64,000 nucleotides of DNA from Aldehydirespirator sp965221185 (lineage in GTDB: Bacteria; Actinomycetota; Acidimicrobiia; Acidimicrobiales; Aldehydirespiratoraceae). A program made the position numbers and the translations under genes. Below the pieces are notes generated by a model. It saw nothing but the letters and a program-made list of their open reading frames with translations, was not told the DNA's origin and searched no databases. Where the stretch lies: positions 3,038,001 through 3,102,000 of the forward strand of contig OZ244866.1 of assembly GCA_965221185.1 (NCBI GenBank), read 5' to 3'. This document shows, piece by piece, positions 25,427 to 34,518 of the stretch (its first letter is position 1; each line of letters begins with the position of its first letter).

Positions 25427-26505
25427 GGTGTGGTTATCTCCTGAGTGATCAACGGCACGCTACGGTCCCGGCTCCATGTGGGGAAGAAGGCCGAGTGCCC
25501 GCCTGCGTCGCCGCCGCCGACCATGAGCGCGATGTCCTCCGGGCCGGTCCCCCGCCGCACCAAGATGTCCTCGTCGCCGGGATGGACCGTCGGATCCGAC
25601 GCCATCCACCACACCGGGTCGAATCCCTCGACAAAGCCGGCCGGCTCGACCTTGCCGCCCCGCTTGACGTCTGCGAACGAGCGGGCCGAGCGCTCGAACA
25701 GGTGCTCCTGCACCTGGACCCGGGTCCATCCCGAGGCCGTGATCTTGCGGGCATGCTCGGGAGCGAACACGATCAGCGACCTGCCCGAGCTGAGCGAGCC
25801 GAACGCCCCCATCGAGTCGGCGAACGTTCCCAGCAACTCGGCCACGTCCGAGGATGCGTGGTTCAAGACGTTGTGGCCGGACTCCGCGGCCATGATCGTG
25901 ACCGTGCTCTGCGCCGGCTCGTAGCCGCGGGAGACGTGGAACGGCTCCCAGGGGCACGACGCCTCGTCCTCGCCGAAGCACAGCGCGTACTTGCCGGCCC
26001 AGCCCTGGGTGCTCTTGTCCAGCGCACCGGGTATGGCCATCAGGCAGTTGCGCAGCACCAGCCGGACGGTGCGGCCGATGGTGGCGTTGGCCCGGAACCC
26101 GGGACCGAAGAGGTTCTCCTTGCATTGGATCCCGATCTCGTCGCGGATAGGTCCGTTGACCGCGATGAGCACCGCGGCCCCGCCGGTGCTGGCCGCCACC
26201 GCGTGCAGACCGAAGGTGGGCGCGCTCATGGCCTGCAGGGCCGCGCCCACGACCGGAAAGTACTCGGGGCGGCAGCCCGCCATGACTGCGTTGACCGCGG
26301 CCTTGTAGGCGGTGACGGCCAGGCCCCGCCACGGATCGTCGAGCAGCACCTCGTCGCCGGCCCACACCCCGCCGGCCATCATCGCCGCCACCAGCGGCTC
26401 GGTGGGCGGCACCACGGGCAGCCCGTCGGTCCAGCCCGCGTCGTAGCAGGCCTCGATGGCCTCCCACGGGTCGTCCGCCCGCCGGTCGCCATGAGCAGGG
26501 ATCAC
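25423..26505 (-). CDS. Partner protein of the UGSC selenoprotein, unknown function
   Basis: A 360-residue protein that I cannot assign to a named enzyme. It begins DPWEAIEACYDAGWTDGLPVVPPTE, which is protein-like and conserved in style. The middle has Gly/Ala-rich alpha/beta segments (AASTGGAAVLIAVNGP), cysteines near residues 79, 128, 154, 180 and 188, and a C-terminal MVGGGDAGGHSAFF loop that resembles a phosphate- or cofactor-binding turn. Its stop overlaps the selenoprotein ATG (ATGA), so the two are translated together and probably form one complex or pathway. A redox or reductive-cleavage role is inference only. Confidence 0.75.
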   Translation of the reverse strand: MIPAHGDRRADDPWEAIEACYDAGWTDGLPVVPPTEPLVAAMMAGGVWAGDEVLLDDPWRGLAVTAYKAAVNAVMAGCRPEYFPVVGAALQAMSAPTFGLHAVAASTGGAAVLIAVNGPIRDEIGIQCKENLFGPGFRANATIGRTVRLVLRNCLMAIPGALDKSTQGWAGKYALCFGEDEASCPWEPFHVSRGYEPAQSTVTIMAAESGHNVLNHASSDVAELLGTFADSMGAFGSLSSGRSLIVFAPEHARKITASGWTRVQVQEHLFERSARSFADVKRGGKVEPAGFVEGFDPVWWMASDPTVHPGDEDILVRRGTGPEDIALMVGGGDAGGHSAFFPTWSRDRSVPLITQEITTP

Positions 26506-26619
26506 AGAACCCGAGGATAGGGAGCCCCAGCGCCATCACAGCCGCGCCCGCTTGCGGCTACGGCTGCGGCAGGCCTACCGGGGCTTGGAAGGTCGACTCG
26601 CGGTAGAAGTCGGCGACCC

Positions 26620-27915
26620 CTAGAGGCAGAGGCCTTCTTGGCTGACGCCTCGGTGGCTGTAGCAGATTGGTGTCACGGTGACGGATCGGAGCGTGAACGG
26701 CCCCGCATCCTCCTGCGTCCAGTCCTCTGCGCCTGCGTCGGCTGTGATGTTGATGCGATAGCCCCGGACGGCGTCGTCGGGCAGGCCGAGCACATCGAGG
26801 GTGACGTCGCCCACGGCCTCGAACACGCCCGGCCGCGACGAGATCGTCGTTCGCGATTGCACCTCGCCGCTGGAAGCGAACACGCCGGATACCAGCAGGC
26901 CGATATCGCTCAGGGTATCGGCTGTGGAGGTCCCGCCCAGAGCCTCCACGACCTCGGCGGTCGCGTCGCGGTCCGCTCCGAGGGGTGCGAGATAAGTGCC
27001 GCTGGCCCAACCCACGAGGTCCCCGATCCGCACCTCGTACCAGATGGTCGTCGGCAGCTTGCGGATGTTGCCGGTGGCGACGACACCCCGCCGCAGGTCA
27101 AGCGTGGCGATGATGTCGTCGGAGCCCGCGTCGCGCACGATGAGGACCGGATCGCGCACACCGTCCATCACGTTGTCCAGCCTGGCGATGATCTCACCGT
27201 TGGGGACATCTCGAACGTTCAGAGCGCTGTCATGCGCGACCCCGACGACCGCCAGCCCGGCACCAGCGGGCGGGCCGAACTCATAGGACTCACCGGGAAG
27301 GACAGCGGCCGTGTCGGTGTCCTCGGGCACGGGCGCGTCCTCAACCGCGGCCGCCTCCTCCGGCTCTGGGGCATCCTCGACCGCGGCCGCCTCCTCCGGC
27401 TCTGGGGCATCCTCGACCGCGGCCGCCTCCTCCGGCTCTGGGGCATCCTCAGCCGCGGCCTCTTCCTCGGAAGTGGTATCGGCGGCAGGGACGTCCTCGA
27501 CACTGGGAGACGCATTGGCCGCAACCAGAGCCGTGGCCGCGAGGGTCCGCGCCTCCTCGAGCTGTGCCTCGAGGCTGGCAATGACCTCGGGGTCTACAGC
27601 CCCGCCGGCCTCTGCCAGAGCCGCGGCGAGTGCCTCCTGCGCGGCCGCTGCCTTGATGGCGGCCGCGTCGGCTATGGCGGCGGCCGCTTCGGCTATGGCG
27701 GCGGCCGCTTCGGCTTCAGTCCGAGCCGCAGCTGCGTCAGTCCCGGCCTGTTCGAGGGCCGCGCTCTCAGCCGGGTCGCTCTCGGGATCGCCCAAGAGCG
27801 CGACCGCCACCGCCAAAGCGGCGATCACCATCGAGGCCGCGGCGATCACCATCGCCCGCCTGGCCGCGACCAACGCGGACGGGATCGGCGGCATTGGTGC
27901 CCTCCGATCGGTCAT
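26620..27915 (-). CDS. Membrane-anchored SH3-like surface protein with acidic repeat linker
   Basis: About 431 residues. A cationic N-terminus and a transmembrane span (AARRAMVIAAASMVIAAL region, residues 18-42) anchor it. An Ala/Glu-rich, probably coiled-coil stretch follows to about residue 130, then three 12-residue repeats EDAPEPEEAAAV form an extended acidic stalk. The C-terminal half contains a bacterial SH3-like segment (SALNVRDVPNGEIIARL ... WYEVRIGDLVGWASGTYL), a fold often used for cell-wall binding. The ATG at 27915 is chosen because the 22 upstream residues are not protein-like. It is probably exported and envelope-associated. Confidence 0.75.
   Translation of the reverse strand: MTDRRAPMPPIPSALVAARRAMVIAAASMVIAALAVAVALLGDPESDPAESAALEQAGTDAAAARTEAEAAAAIAEAAAAIADAAAIKAAAAQEALAAALAEAGGAVDPEVIASLEAQLEEARTLAATALVAANASPSVEDVPAADTTSEEEAAAEDAPEPEEAAAVEDAPEPEEAAAVEDAPEPEEAAAVEDAPVPEDTDTAAVLPGESYEFGPPAGAGLAVVGVAHDSALNVRDVPNGEIIARLDNVMDGVRDPVLIVRDAGSDDIIATLDLRRGVVATGNIRKLPTTIWYEVRIGDLVGWASGTYLAPLGADRDATAEVVEALGGTSTADTLSDIGLLVSGVFASSGEVQSRTTISSRPGVFEAVGDVTLDVLGLPDDAVRGYRINITADAGAEDWTQEDAGPFTLRSVTVTPICYSHRGVSQEGLCL
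27335..27442. repeat. 36-bp tandem repeat, three copies
   Basis: Three consecutive copies at 27335-27370, 27371-27406 and 27407-27442, with a degenerate fourth after them. They encode the acidic 12-residue repeat. Copies two and three are identical, so recent slippage or unequal exchange is likely. Confidence 0.85.
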
Positions 27916-28029
27916 AGACCGACGCTCATAGGACCTGAGTATGACACCGCTGCGATCCCCGACCGGTGACCATGGCGGCACGCGCCGACGCAGCCCGGCG
28001 TGAGCCAGCCCGCCGACGAGACCGCTCCC

Positions 28030-29070
28030 TCAGTTTGGAATCAGGTCCAAGGCCTGTCCGAGGGTGTCGAGACGCTCGTCGACGGTGTTGCCGGCGGGGT
28101 ACAGGCGCACAGTGTCGACACCGACGGCAACCCACACCGCCAGCCGGTCGCGCACCATCTCGGCAGTGCCGATGAGGGTGGTGCCCAGCACCATCTCATC
28201 GGGTATCACCGCGGCCGCGGCCCGGCGGTCGCCGGCCAGCCACAGGCGCTGTGACTCGGCGGCCACCTCGGCGAAGCCCTGGCGGGAGTAGGCCGAGTTG
28301 TAGAAGTTGGATATGGCTGAGCCCATGCCTCCCAGGCTGAAGGCCAGCCCCGCTCGGCGGGCGTCGATCATGGCGTCCAGTTCGGCCTCGTCCTCGGCGA
28401 AGGCGACCTCGGCGCCCTGGCAGATTTCGATACCGTCGAGGGTCCGCCCGGACCGGGCCGCGCCCGCTCGTATGTGCGCGAAGTAGGCGTCCTCGGCCCC
28501 CTCGGGCACGAAGCTGGTGCCCAGCCAGCCGTCGGCCCGCTCGCCGGTCAGCTCCAGCATCTTGGGCAGCATCGAGGCCAGGTAGACGGGCGGGGCTGAC
28601 TCCGGGCGGATCGACAGGCGCAGCGGCTTGCCCTCCCCGCCGGGCAGGGGAAGCTGCAGATGGCGGCCCTGGTAGGCGACGCGCTCACCAGAGAACGCCT
28701 GCCCGATCACGTCGAGGGTCTCCGCCATGCGGCCCACCGGATCGGCGAAGCGCACCCCGTGCAGGCCCTCCACCACCTGCGGGCCCGACACGCCCAGGCC
28801 CAGCACGAACCGCCCCTGCGACAGCTCGTTGAGGGTCAGCGCCGTCTGGGCCGTCATCACCGCCGAGCGGGCGCCCACCTGGAACACCGACGCGCCCAGC
28901 CTCACCCGGTCGGTGCGAGCCGCCAGGTAGCCCAGCGGCGACGCCGCATCTGAGCCCCACGCCTCGGCCACCCACACCGCGTCCACGCCCAAAGCCTCGG
29001 CCCCGACCACGAAGTCGACCAGCTCGAGCCACGGTGCCGCGTCGGCGGTGAGCTGGACCGAAGTCTTCAT
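28030..29070 (-). CDS. LLM-class (probably F420-dependent) oxidoreductase
   Basis: A 346-residue luciferase-like TIM-barrel flavin/F420 oxidoreductase. Characteristic segments are VGAEALGVDAVWVAEAWGSDA near the N-terminus, RVRLGASVFQVGARS, and GRFVLGLGVSGPQVVEGLHG around residue 95. The absence of an FMN partner and the actinobacterial setting favour F420 as cofactor, an inference from the family. It stands just downstream of the nitroreductase fusion gene on the same strand, with an 82-bp gap. The substrate is unknown. Confidence 0.88.
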   Translation of the reverse strand: MKTSVQLTADAAPWLELVDFVVGAEALGVDAVWVAEAWGSDAASPLGYLAARTDRVRLGASVFQVGARSAVMTAQTALTLNELSQGRFVLGLGVSGPQVVEGLHGVRFADPVGRMAETLDVIGQAFSGERVAYQGRHLQLPLPGGEGKPLRLSIRPESAPPVYLASMLPKMLELTGERADGWLGTSFVPEGAEDAYFAHIRAGAARSGRTLDGIEICQGAEVAFAEDEAELDAMIDARRAGLAFSLGGMGSAISNFYNSAYSRQGFAEVAAESQRLWLAGDRRAAAAVIPDEMVLGTTLIGTAEMVRDRLAVWVAVGVDTVRLYPAGNTVDERLDTLGQALDLIPN

Positions 29071-29152
29071 GGAACGCCCGCCCGAGCTGTTTGCGCTCTC
29101 CCGCCACTATGGCCGAGAACCGCACACAGTTCGGGACGGGGTTGGCCCACAG

Positions 29153-30322
29153 TCAGGATCCCTCGCGAGGCTGCTCGAAGTGCGCCTTGATCCCGTCGAC
29201 CACCCGCTGCATGTTGGCCCGGTGCTCGCCGATGCGGCGGGCGACGATGCGGGGCTCCAGGTCGGGCCGGGCCCCAATGATGCCGTCGAGGCCCGACGGG
29301 CCGGGCCCCAGGATGCCCCTGAAGCGCAGCCGGGTGCCGCCCACGACGGGCTCCAGGTCGAAACGCCAGCGGGCGCCGGGATTCTCGACGTCGCTGGTGC
29401 ACCAGCCGAACGCCTCCAATTCGCGGTACACATCCACGAAGCACGGCACCTCCCAGTCGCCGCGAGCCGGATGGTGGTTGCGGCCCGCGAAACGGGCGCC
29501 CAGAGCCGGCCCGTCGCTGGGGGCCTGCCATTCGGCCCCCACGAACTCCTCGGAGAACTCCGCGGGCACGTTGATATCGGTCACCCGGGCCCAGACCGCG
29601 GCCGGGTCGGCCCGAATGTCGGCCTCGGCGACGGTGCCGGGTCCGTCAGCCAGGCGCACCGGGTCGCTGGGCCCCCGCTCGAAGGTGCGGGCGTACCCGT
29701 CGAAGTAGGCGATCTCGCGGGCCGGGTGCCGCCGGGCCCGCTTGAAGTCGGTGCCGACGGTCCAGGCCACCGGGAACATGGCGATCTCGGTCATGTCGTC
29801 GGGGATGCCGAGCAGTTCCTTGATGTCGGGAGCTCTGGCCAGCCCCGCGGTGGTCCAGGCTGTGCCCAGGCCCCGGGCCCGCAGGGCCAGGCAGAAGCTC
29901 CAGCCGCTCTGGATCACCGAGTCGAACAGGCCGGGGCGGCCGCTGCCGTCGTGGCGGCCCAGGATCACCGGGATCACAATTACCGGCACCTCGCCGAGAC
30001 GCTCGGCCAGGTGGGCCGAGGAGAGCATGGCCCGCTCCCGCGGATCTCCGGTGCCGGCCAGCCGATCGCGGGCCTCAATCATGCGGTTGCCGATCACCTC
30101 GCGGTACAGCTTGGCCAGCCGCTGCTTGAGCTCGGGGTCGCGCACGATGAGCCAGCGCCGGCTGCCCTGGTTGCCCCCGGTGGGCGCCTGCTCGGCGATG
30201 TCGATGCAGTCCAGGATGATCTCGTCGTCCACGTCGCGCTCGAGGTCGAGGCGCCGCCGCACGGCGCGGGTGGTGGTGAGCACCTCGTCCACAGCGGCCG
30301 TGGCGCCCGGGTCAATCTCCAT
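29153..30322 (-). CDS. Nitroreductase fused to an SRPBCC/polyketide-cyclase domain
   Basis: 389 residues. Positions 1 to about 200 are a nitroreductase fold (FMN): TTRAVRRRLD at the N-terminus, IAEQAPTGGNQGSRRWLIV for the FMN contacts, and GLGTAWTT near residue 160. From about residue 205 a START/SRPBCC-like domain begins (VAEADIRADPAAVWARVTDI) and runs to the end (GARWRFDLEPVVGGTRLRF), a fold that binds hydrophobic ligands. The ATG at 30322 fits the nitroreductase start. The start region overlaps the fxsA-like stop by 11 bp. The two domains are usually separate proteins. Confidence 0.85.
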   Translation of the reverse strand: MEIDPGATAAVDEVLTTTRAVRRRLDLERDVDDEIILDCIDIAEQAPTGGNQGSRRWLIVRDPELKQRLAKLYREVIGNRMIEARDRLAGTGDPRERAMLSSAHLAERLGEVPVIVIPVILGRHDGSGRPGLFDSVIQSGWSFCLALRARGLGTAWTTAGLARAPDIKELLGIPDDMTEIAMFPVAWTVGTDFKRARRHPAREIAYFDGYARTFERGPSDPVRLADGPGTVAEADIRADPAAVWARVTDINVPAEFSEEFVGAEWQAPSDGPALGARFAGRNHHPARGDWEVPCFVDVYRELEAFGWCTSDVENPGARWRFDLEPVVGGTRLRFRGILGPGPSGLDGIIGARPDLEPRIVARRIGEHRANMQRVVDGIKAHFEQPREGS

Positions 30323-30863
30323 CTTCGTCCTCCCTGTCCGGTCGGCCGTCCCCGACCTCGCGCACTTCGTCCACATCACGGACATCGGATCCGTCCGCGC
30401 CGAATCCGCCGTGCCCGCCGGGCCAACGATGGTCGCCGCCCGAGCTGTAGCCGAAGCCGAAGCCGCCGTGCCCGCCGGGTTCCGCCGACCATCCGCCGAC
30501 GGTGATCTTCTTGGCGAAGCGGCGCACCAGCAGCGACCGCACCACTAGCCGGGTGGGCGGGAACAGAAGCAGCAGCCCTACCCCGTCGGTGATGAAGCCG
30601 GGAGTGAGCATCAGCGCACCGGCGATCAGGATCAGCAACCCGTCCACCAGCTCCCCGGCGGGCAGCTCGCCCCGGTTGAGGCGAGTCTGGATCTGGTTGA
30701 GCACGCCCAGCCCGGAGCGGCGCACCATCCACGCCCCCACCACCGACACCGCGATCAGCAGCAGGATGGTCTCACCGGTGCCCACGCCGTCGGCCACCCG
30801 GATGATCACGTACAGCTCCAGCAGCGGCACACACAGCAGCGCCAGGAGCAGCACTATGAACAC
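30312..30863 (-). CDS. FxsA family membrane protein
   Basis: About 183 residues with a GTG start at 30863. The N-terminal 110 residues match FxsA: a first span (FIVLLLALLCVPLLELYVII), a second around TGETILLLIAVSVVGAWMV, the amphipathic QTRLNRGELPAGEL, and GALMLTPGFITDG with a final hydrophobic segment. FxsA is an inner-membrane protein linked to phage exclusion effects in E. coli; its biochemical role is unknown. The C-terminal tail is Gly/His/Asp-rich (GGHGGFG repeated), possibly metal-binding. It overlaps the nitroreductase start. Confidence 0.85.
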   Translation of the reverse strand: MFIVLLLALLCVPLLELYVIIRVADGVGTGETILLLIAVSVVGAWMVRRSGLGVLNQIQTRLNRGELPAGELVDGLLILIAGALMLTPGFITDGVGLLLLFPPTRLVVRSLLVRRFAKKITVGGWSAEPGGHGGFGFGYSSGGDHRWPGGHGGFGADGSDVRDVDEVREVGDGRPDREDEDGD

Positions 30864-30991
30864 GGCCCCAGCGTACGGGCGCCGCCTCGCGTTGACCGCG
30901 GGCTGAGAGGGACAGTTCCGCGGCCCCAACCCCGCTGCCTGCAGACCGCACCGGCAACCTCGCGCCCGGCCAGCGCAACCCTCGCAAGCGG

Positions 30992-32284
30992 ATGCGTAGC
31001 CTTGTCGCCAACGTGTCGCCCCAGGACCGACCACCCTCAGTAGACCGGCTGGCCCGCTCGCTGGCCGGCACCGGCCTGCCCCATCCGCTGCTGGTTGACG
31101 CAGCCCGAGCCGCCATCGCAGCTGGCGACCCTGAATCGGCTGCGGCGCGGGCGCGCAGCATCTGCCGCAGGATGCTTACGACGGTGATCAACGGCACCGG
31201 CGTGCTGCTGCACACCAACCTCGGCCGGGCGCCGCTCAGCTTCTACCAGAGCGCCGACTACTCGAACCTGGAGCTCGACCTCGACACCGGCGAGCGCGGC
31301 GACCGCCAGACCGGGGTGCCCGCGCTGCTGGCCCGAGCCTGCGGGGCCGAGGCGGCCATGGCGGTCAACAACTGCGCGGCGGCGGTGATGCTCGTGCTGG
31401 CCGCGCTGGCCGAGGGCCGCGACGCAGTGGTGTCCAGAGGCGAGCTCGTCGAGATCGGCGGCGGCTTCAGAGTGCCCGACGTGATGGCCTGGTCGGGCGC
31501 CCGGTTGGTGGAGGTGGGGACCACCAACCGCACCCGCCGGGCCGACTATGCGACGGCACTGGCCGACCCCGCCAACGACGTGGCGGTCGTGGTGCAGGTG
31601 CACCAGTCCAACTTCCGGATGGTGGGCTACACCGAGGCGCCCCGCACGGCTGAACTGGCCGACCTAGGCCCGCCGCTGGTGGCCGACATCGGGTCGGGAC
31701 TGCTCGACAGCCGCTGCGGCTGGCTGGCCAGCGGGCCGCCGCCGTGGCTGGACCGCGAGCCCGCGGCCCGCCAGACCCTCGAAGCCGGCGCGGCCCTGGT
31801 GACGTTCTCGGGCGACAAGCTCCTGGGCGGCCCCCAGGCCGGCATCATCGCCGGGCGGGCCGACCTGGTCGAGGCCTGCCGCCGCCACCGGCTGGCCCGG
31901 GCCCTGCGACCCGGATCGCTGGTGTTGGCCGCGCTGCAGCACACTGCGCTGGCCTACCTGCGCGGCGACGGCGACGCCATCGAGTTCTGGCGCATGGCCG
32001 CGCTCACCCCCGCTCAGCTGCGGGGCCGCCGCGGCGCCTACGACGGCCTCGACGCGGTCACCACCGCGGCCACGCCCGGCGGGGGCACCCTGCCCGGCGT
32101 CGAGATCGAGTCGGTGGGCATAGCCGTGCCCGGCGACCAGACCGGAGTACTTCGCTCACGGCCGCGGCCGATCATCGCCCGGGTTATCGACGGCGCCACC
32201 GTCGTCGACCTGCGAACGGTCCACCCCGACGACGACGCCGAGGTAGCGGCCGCCCTGCGCGAGGTGGCCGGCCTGGCCGGCTGA
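30992..32284 (+). CDS. selA: L-seryl-tRNA(Sec) selenium transferase
   Basis: 430 residues. SelA converts Ser-tRNA(Sec) to Sec-tRNA(Sec) with selenophosphate and PLP. INGTGVLLHTNLGRAP near residue 66 is the family signature, ERGDRQTGVPALL follows, and TFSGDKLLGGPQAGII holds the PLP lysine. The length is slightly below the E. coli enzyme (about 463). It is followed 11 bp later by selB, so the two form a selenocysteine operon. Neither selC (tRNA-Sec) nor selD was found in the window; they must lie elsewhere if the pathway works. Confidence 0.93.
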   Translation: MRSLVANVSPQDRPPSVDRLARSLAGTGLPHPLLVDAARAAIAAGDPESAAARARSICRRMLTTVINGTGVLLHTNLGRAPLSFYQSADYSNLELDLDTGERGDRQTGVPALLARACGAEAAMAVNNCAAAVMLVLAALAEGRDAVVSRGELVEIGGGFRVPDVMAWSGARLVEVGTTNRTRRADYATALADPANDVAVVVQVHQSNFRMVGYTEAPRTAELADLGPPLVADIGSGLLDSRCGWLASGPPPWLDREPAARQTLEAGAALVTFSGDKLLGGPQAGIIAGRADLVEACRRHRLARALRPGSLVLAALQHTALAYLRGDGDAIEFWRMAALTPAQLRGRRGAYDGLDAVTTAATPGGGTLPGVEIESVGIAVPGDQTGVLRSRPRPIIARVIDGATVVDLRTVHPDDDAEVAAALREVAGLAG

Positions 32285-32295
32285 GACGTCCCGGC

Positions 32296-34014
32296 ATGCA
32301 TGTAGTCGCCACCGCCGGCCATGTCGACCACGGCAAGAGCACTCTCGTGCGGGCCCTGACCGGCACCGACCCCGATCGGTGGACCGAGGAGAAGGAGCGC
32401 GGCCTGACCATCGACTTGGGCTTCGCTTCGATGCCGCTGCCGTCGGGACGTCAGATCGCCTTCATCGACGTGCCCGGCCATGTCCGGTTCCTCAAGAACA
32501 TGCTGGCCGGGGTCAGCGGTGTGGACGCCTGCGTGTTCGTGGTGGACGTCGCCGAGGGATGGAAGCCGCAGTCCGAGGAGCATCTGCGCATCCTGCAACT
32601 GTTGGGCCTGCGCCACGGGCTGGTGGCGCTGACCAAGGCGGGCGACGCCGACGACGATCTGGTGGAGCTGGCCCGCCTCGACGTGGCCGAGCACGTCGAG
32701 GGGACGTTCCTGGCCGAGGCGCCCATCGTGGCCACCGACGCGGTGGACGGCACCGGAATGGACTCACTGGTCGCGGCGCTGGACGATCTGGTGGCTGTCA
32801 CTCCGACCGCGGCCGACCAACACCGGCCCCGGCTGTGGGTGGACCGGGCCTTCGCCATCAAGGGGTCGGGCGCGGTGGTGACCGGCACCCTGACCGGCGG
32901 GCGGCTCCGAACCGACGACATCCTCGCCGTGTTGCCCGCGGGCCGCAGCGTGCGGGTGCGGGCCCTGCAGAGCCTGCACCGGCAGTGCGAGGAGATGGGC
33001 CCCGGCAACCGGGTGGCAGTCAACCTGGTGGGTGCGGGCCACCGCGACGTGGCCCGGGGAGACGCGGTGGTGCAGCCCGAGCAGTGGCACTGCGCCCACA
33101 CCATCGACGCGGAGCTCTCGGTGCTGGCCTCGCTCGACCATCCGGTCACCCGGCGGGGCGCGTACGTCGCCTACATCGGCTCGGGCGAGCATCCCGTGCA
33201 GCTGCGGGTGCTGGGGCCGTCAGCCATCAAGCCGGGACGGTCCGGACTGGTCCGGCTGCATCTTCCCCTGCGGCTGCCGCTGTGCATGGGGGACCGCTTC
33301 ATCCTGCGCGAGTCGGGACGGTCCGAGACGGTCGGGGGAGGAGAGGTGCTCGACGTAGATCCGGTGCTACCCGCTTCACGGGCCCGGCCCGACCGATCGG
33401 TGGAGCGGATCATCGCCGAGCGGGGCCGCATAGACGCGGCGCTTCTGGAGAGGCTCACCGGCACCGCCCGCCCGCCCGATCTGGGACGGTGGGCGGTGGA
33501 TCCCGAGCACCTGGAGCACACGAAGCGTCAGCTCGCCGACGCGGTGGCCGGCGCCGGGCCTCTCGGGCTCGACCTGGCCGGGCTCGACGACTTCGAGCGG
33601 GCCGCGATCGACACCATCGACGGCATCGCCACCGGCGAGGGACGAGCCCGCGCCGCCGGCAGCGCAGACCCGCTGGCCGACCATCCCTTCGTAGCCGCGG
33701 CCGAGGCCGAGCCGTTCTCGCCGCCGGCTCCCAGCGGTGTCAGCGGCGACGAGCTGCGCCTGCTGGTCAGGCAGGGGCGGCTGGTCGAGAGCAGCAACAT
33801 CCACTTCGCGGCCTCCGCCGTCGACGAGGCCGCGGTGGCGGTGGCCCGGCTGTTAGCCGATCAGCCCGAGGGGGTGACGGTCGCCGAGGCCCGCGACGCC
33901 TGGGGCACCACCCGCAAGTACGCCCTGGCGCTGCTGGCCCGGCTCGACAGCACCGGCGTGACCCGCCGGCGCGGCGACCTGCGCATCGCCGGCCCCCGAT
34001 TGCCGGAGTTGTAG
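32296..34014 (+). CDS. selB: Selenocysteine-specific elongation factor
   Basis: A 572-residue translational GTPase that delivers Sec-tRNA to SECIS-bearing UGA codons. G1 is GHVDHGKST (residues 8-16), G2 RGLTID, G3 DVPGH and G4 TKAG (NKxD-like, altered). Domains II and III follow, then winged helices at the C-terminus (GVTVAEARDAWGTTRKYALALL) that bind the SECIS hairpin. The ATG at 32296 fits the G domain exactly; the long open frame before it is antisense or shifted selA. Its last codons lie in a 68-bp tandem duplication shared with the end of the convergent whiB gene. Confidence 0.92.
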   Translation: MHVVATAGHVDHGKSTLVRALTGTDPDRWTEEKERGLTIDLGFASMPLPSGRQIAFIDVPGHVRFLKNMLAGVSGVDACVFVVDVAEGWKPQSEEHLRILQLLGLRHGLVALTKAGDADDDLVELARLDVAEHVEGTFLAEAPIVATDAVDGTGMDSLVAALDDLVAVTPTAADQHRPRLWVDRAFAIKGSGAVVTGTLTGGRLRTDDILAVLPAGRSVRVRALQSLHRQCEEMGPGNRVAVNLVGAGHRDVARGDAVVQPEQWHCAHTIDAELSVLASLDHPVTRRGAYVAYIGSGEHPVQLRVLGPSAIKPGRSGLVRLHLPLRLPLCMGDRFILRESGRSETVGGGEVLDVDPVLPASRARPDRSVERIIAERGRIDAALLERLTGTARPPDLGRWAVDPEHLEHTKRQLADAVAGAGPLGLDLAGLDDFERAAIDTIDGIATGEGRARAAGSADPLADHPFVAAAEAEPFSPPAPSGVSGDELRLLVRQGRLVESSNIHFAASAVDEAAVAVARLLADQPEGVTVAEARDAWGTTRKYALALLARLDSTGVTRRRGDLRIAGPRLPEL

Positions 34015-34138
34015 ATCAGACCCGGGCCGTGCGCAACAGCAGGCCGCGTCTCTCCACTTCGCTCAGCCCGCCGGAGTTGTAGATCAGACCCGGGCCGTGC
34101 GCAACAGCAGGTCGCGTCTCTCCACCTCGTTCAGCCCG
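34003..34138. repeat. 68-bp tandem duplication across the selB-whiB convergent ends
   Basis: Copies at 34003-34070 and 34071-34138 differ by only a few bases. Each copy contains the last selB codons with TAG and, on the minus strand, the last 18 or so whiB codons with the stop (EVERR...LLLRTARV). The outer copy leaves a decayed extra whiB tail. Confidence 0.9.
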
Positions 34139-34353
34139 CCCCAGATGCCGTGCTGCTCGCCGATGTCCAGCGCGTACTGGAGGCAGTCGGGCTGCACCGA
34201 GCAGGTGGCGCAGATGTCTTTGGCCCGAAGCTCGCGCCGGCGTTTCTCGTCGCGCTTCTCGACGTAGGGAGGCGGAAAGAAGACAGAGGCCTGGGGTCCT
34301 CTGCAGGCAGCCCGCAACTGCCATTCGACTCTCTCGGCAGACCGAAGCCCCAT
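34084..34353 (-). CDS. WhiB-family Fe-S transcription factor
   Basis: An 89-residue WhiB-like protein, a group limited to Actinobacteria and their phages. The four cluster cysteines are at AACRGP and ICATCSVQPDCL (C...CxxC...C), followed by the GIWGGLNEVERR turn and a basic C-terminus. The ATG at 34353 has GGAGGG about 7 nt upstream; a longer frame to 34428 is not supported. It likely acts with the housekeeping sigma factor in redox or stress control. The tail is duplicated in the adjacent 68-bp repeat. Confidence 0.9.
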   Translation of the reverse strand: MGLRSAERVEWQLRAACRGPQASVFFPPPYVEKRDEKRRRELRAKDICATCSVQPDCLQYALDIGEQHGIWGGLNEVERRDLLLRTARV

Positions 34354-34518
34354 ACCGACGCCCTCCTTGCCATCACGATTACCACACGAGGGGCCTGACA
34401 GCCAAGCCGTTCGGGTGCTTTCTTGCACCGCGCCCGGCCGGACCCGACGATCACGCCCGCATTCTCCAACCCCAGTATCGGGGGGTCAGTGACATTGCCG
34501 ACCCCGCTGCCGCGGATC

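Noticed and set aside
30864..30991. Possible tRNA-Sec gene before selA
   Set aside because: I looked for a long acceptor arm with a TCA anticodon loop and found no cloverleaf.
31744..32295. Upstream extension of selB
   Set aside because: It overlaps selA in another frame and has Arg/Gly-rich nonsense composition; the GTPase domain starts right at the ATG at 32296.
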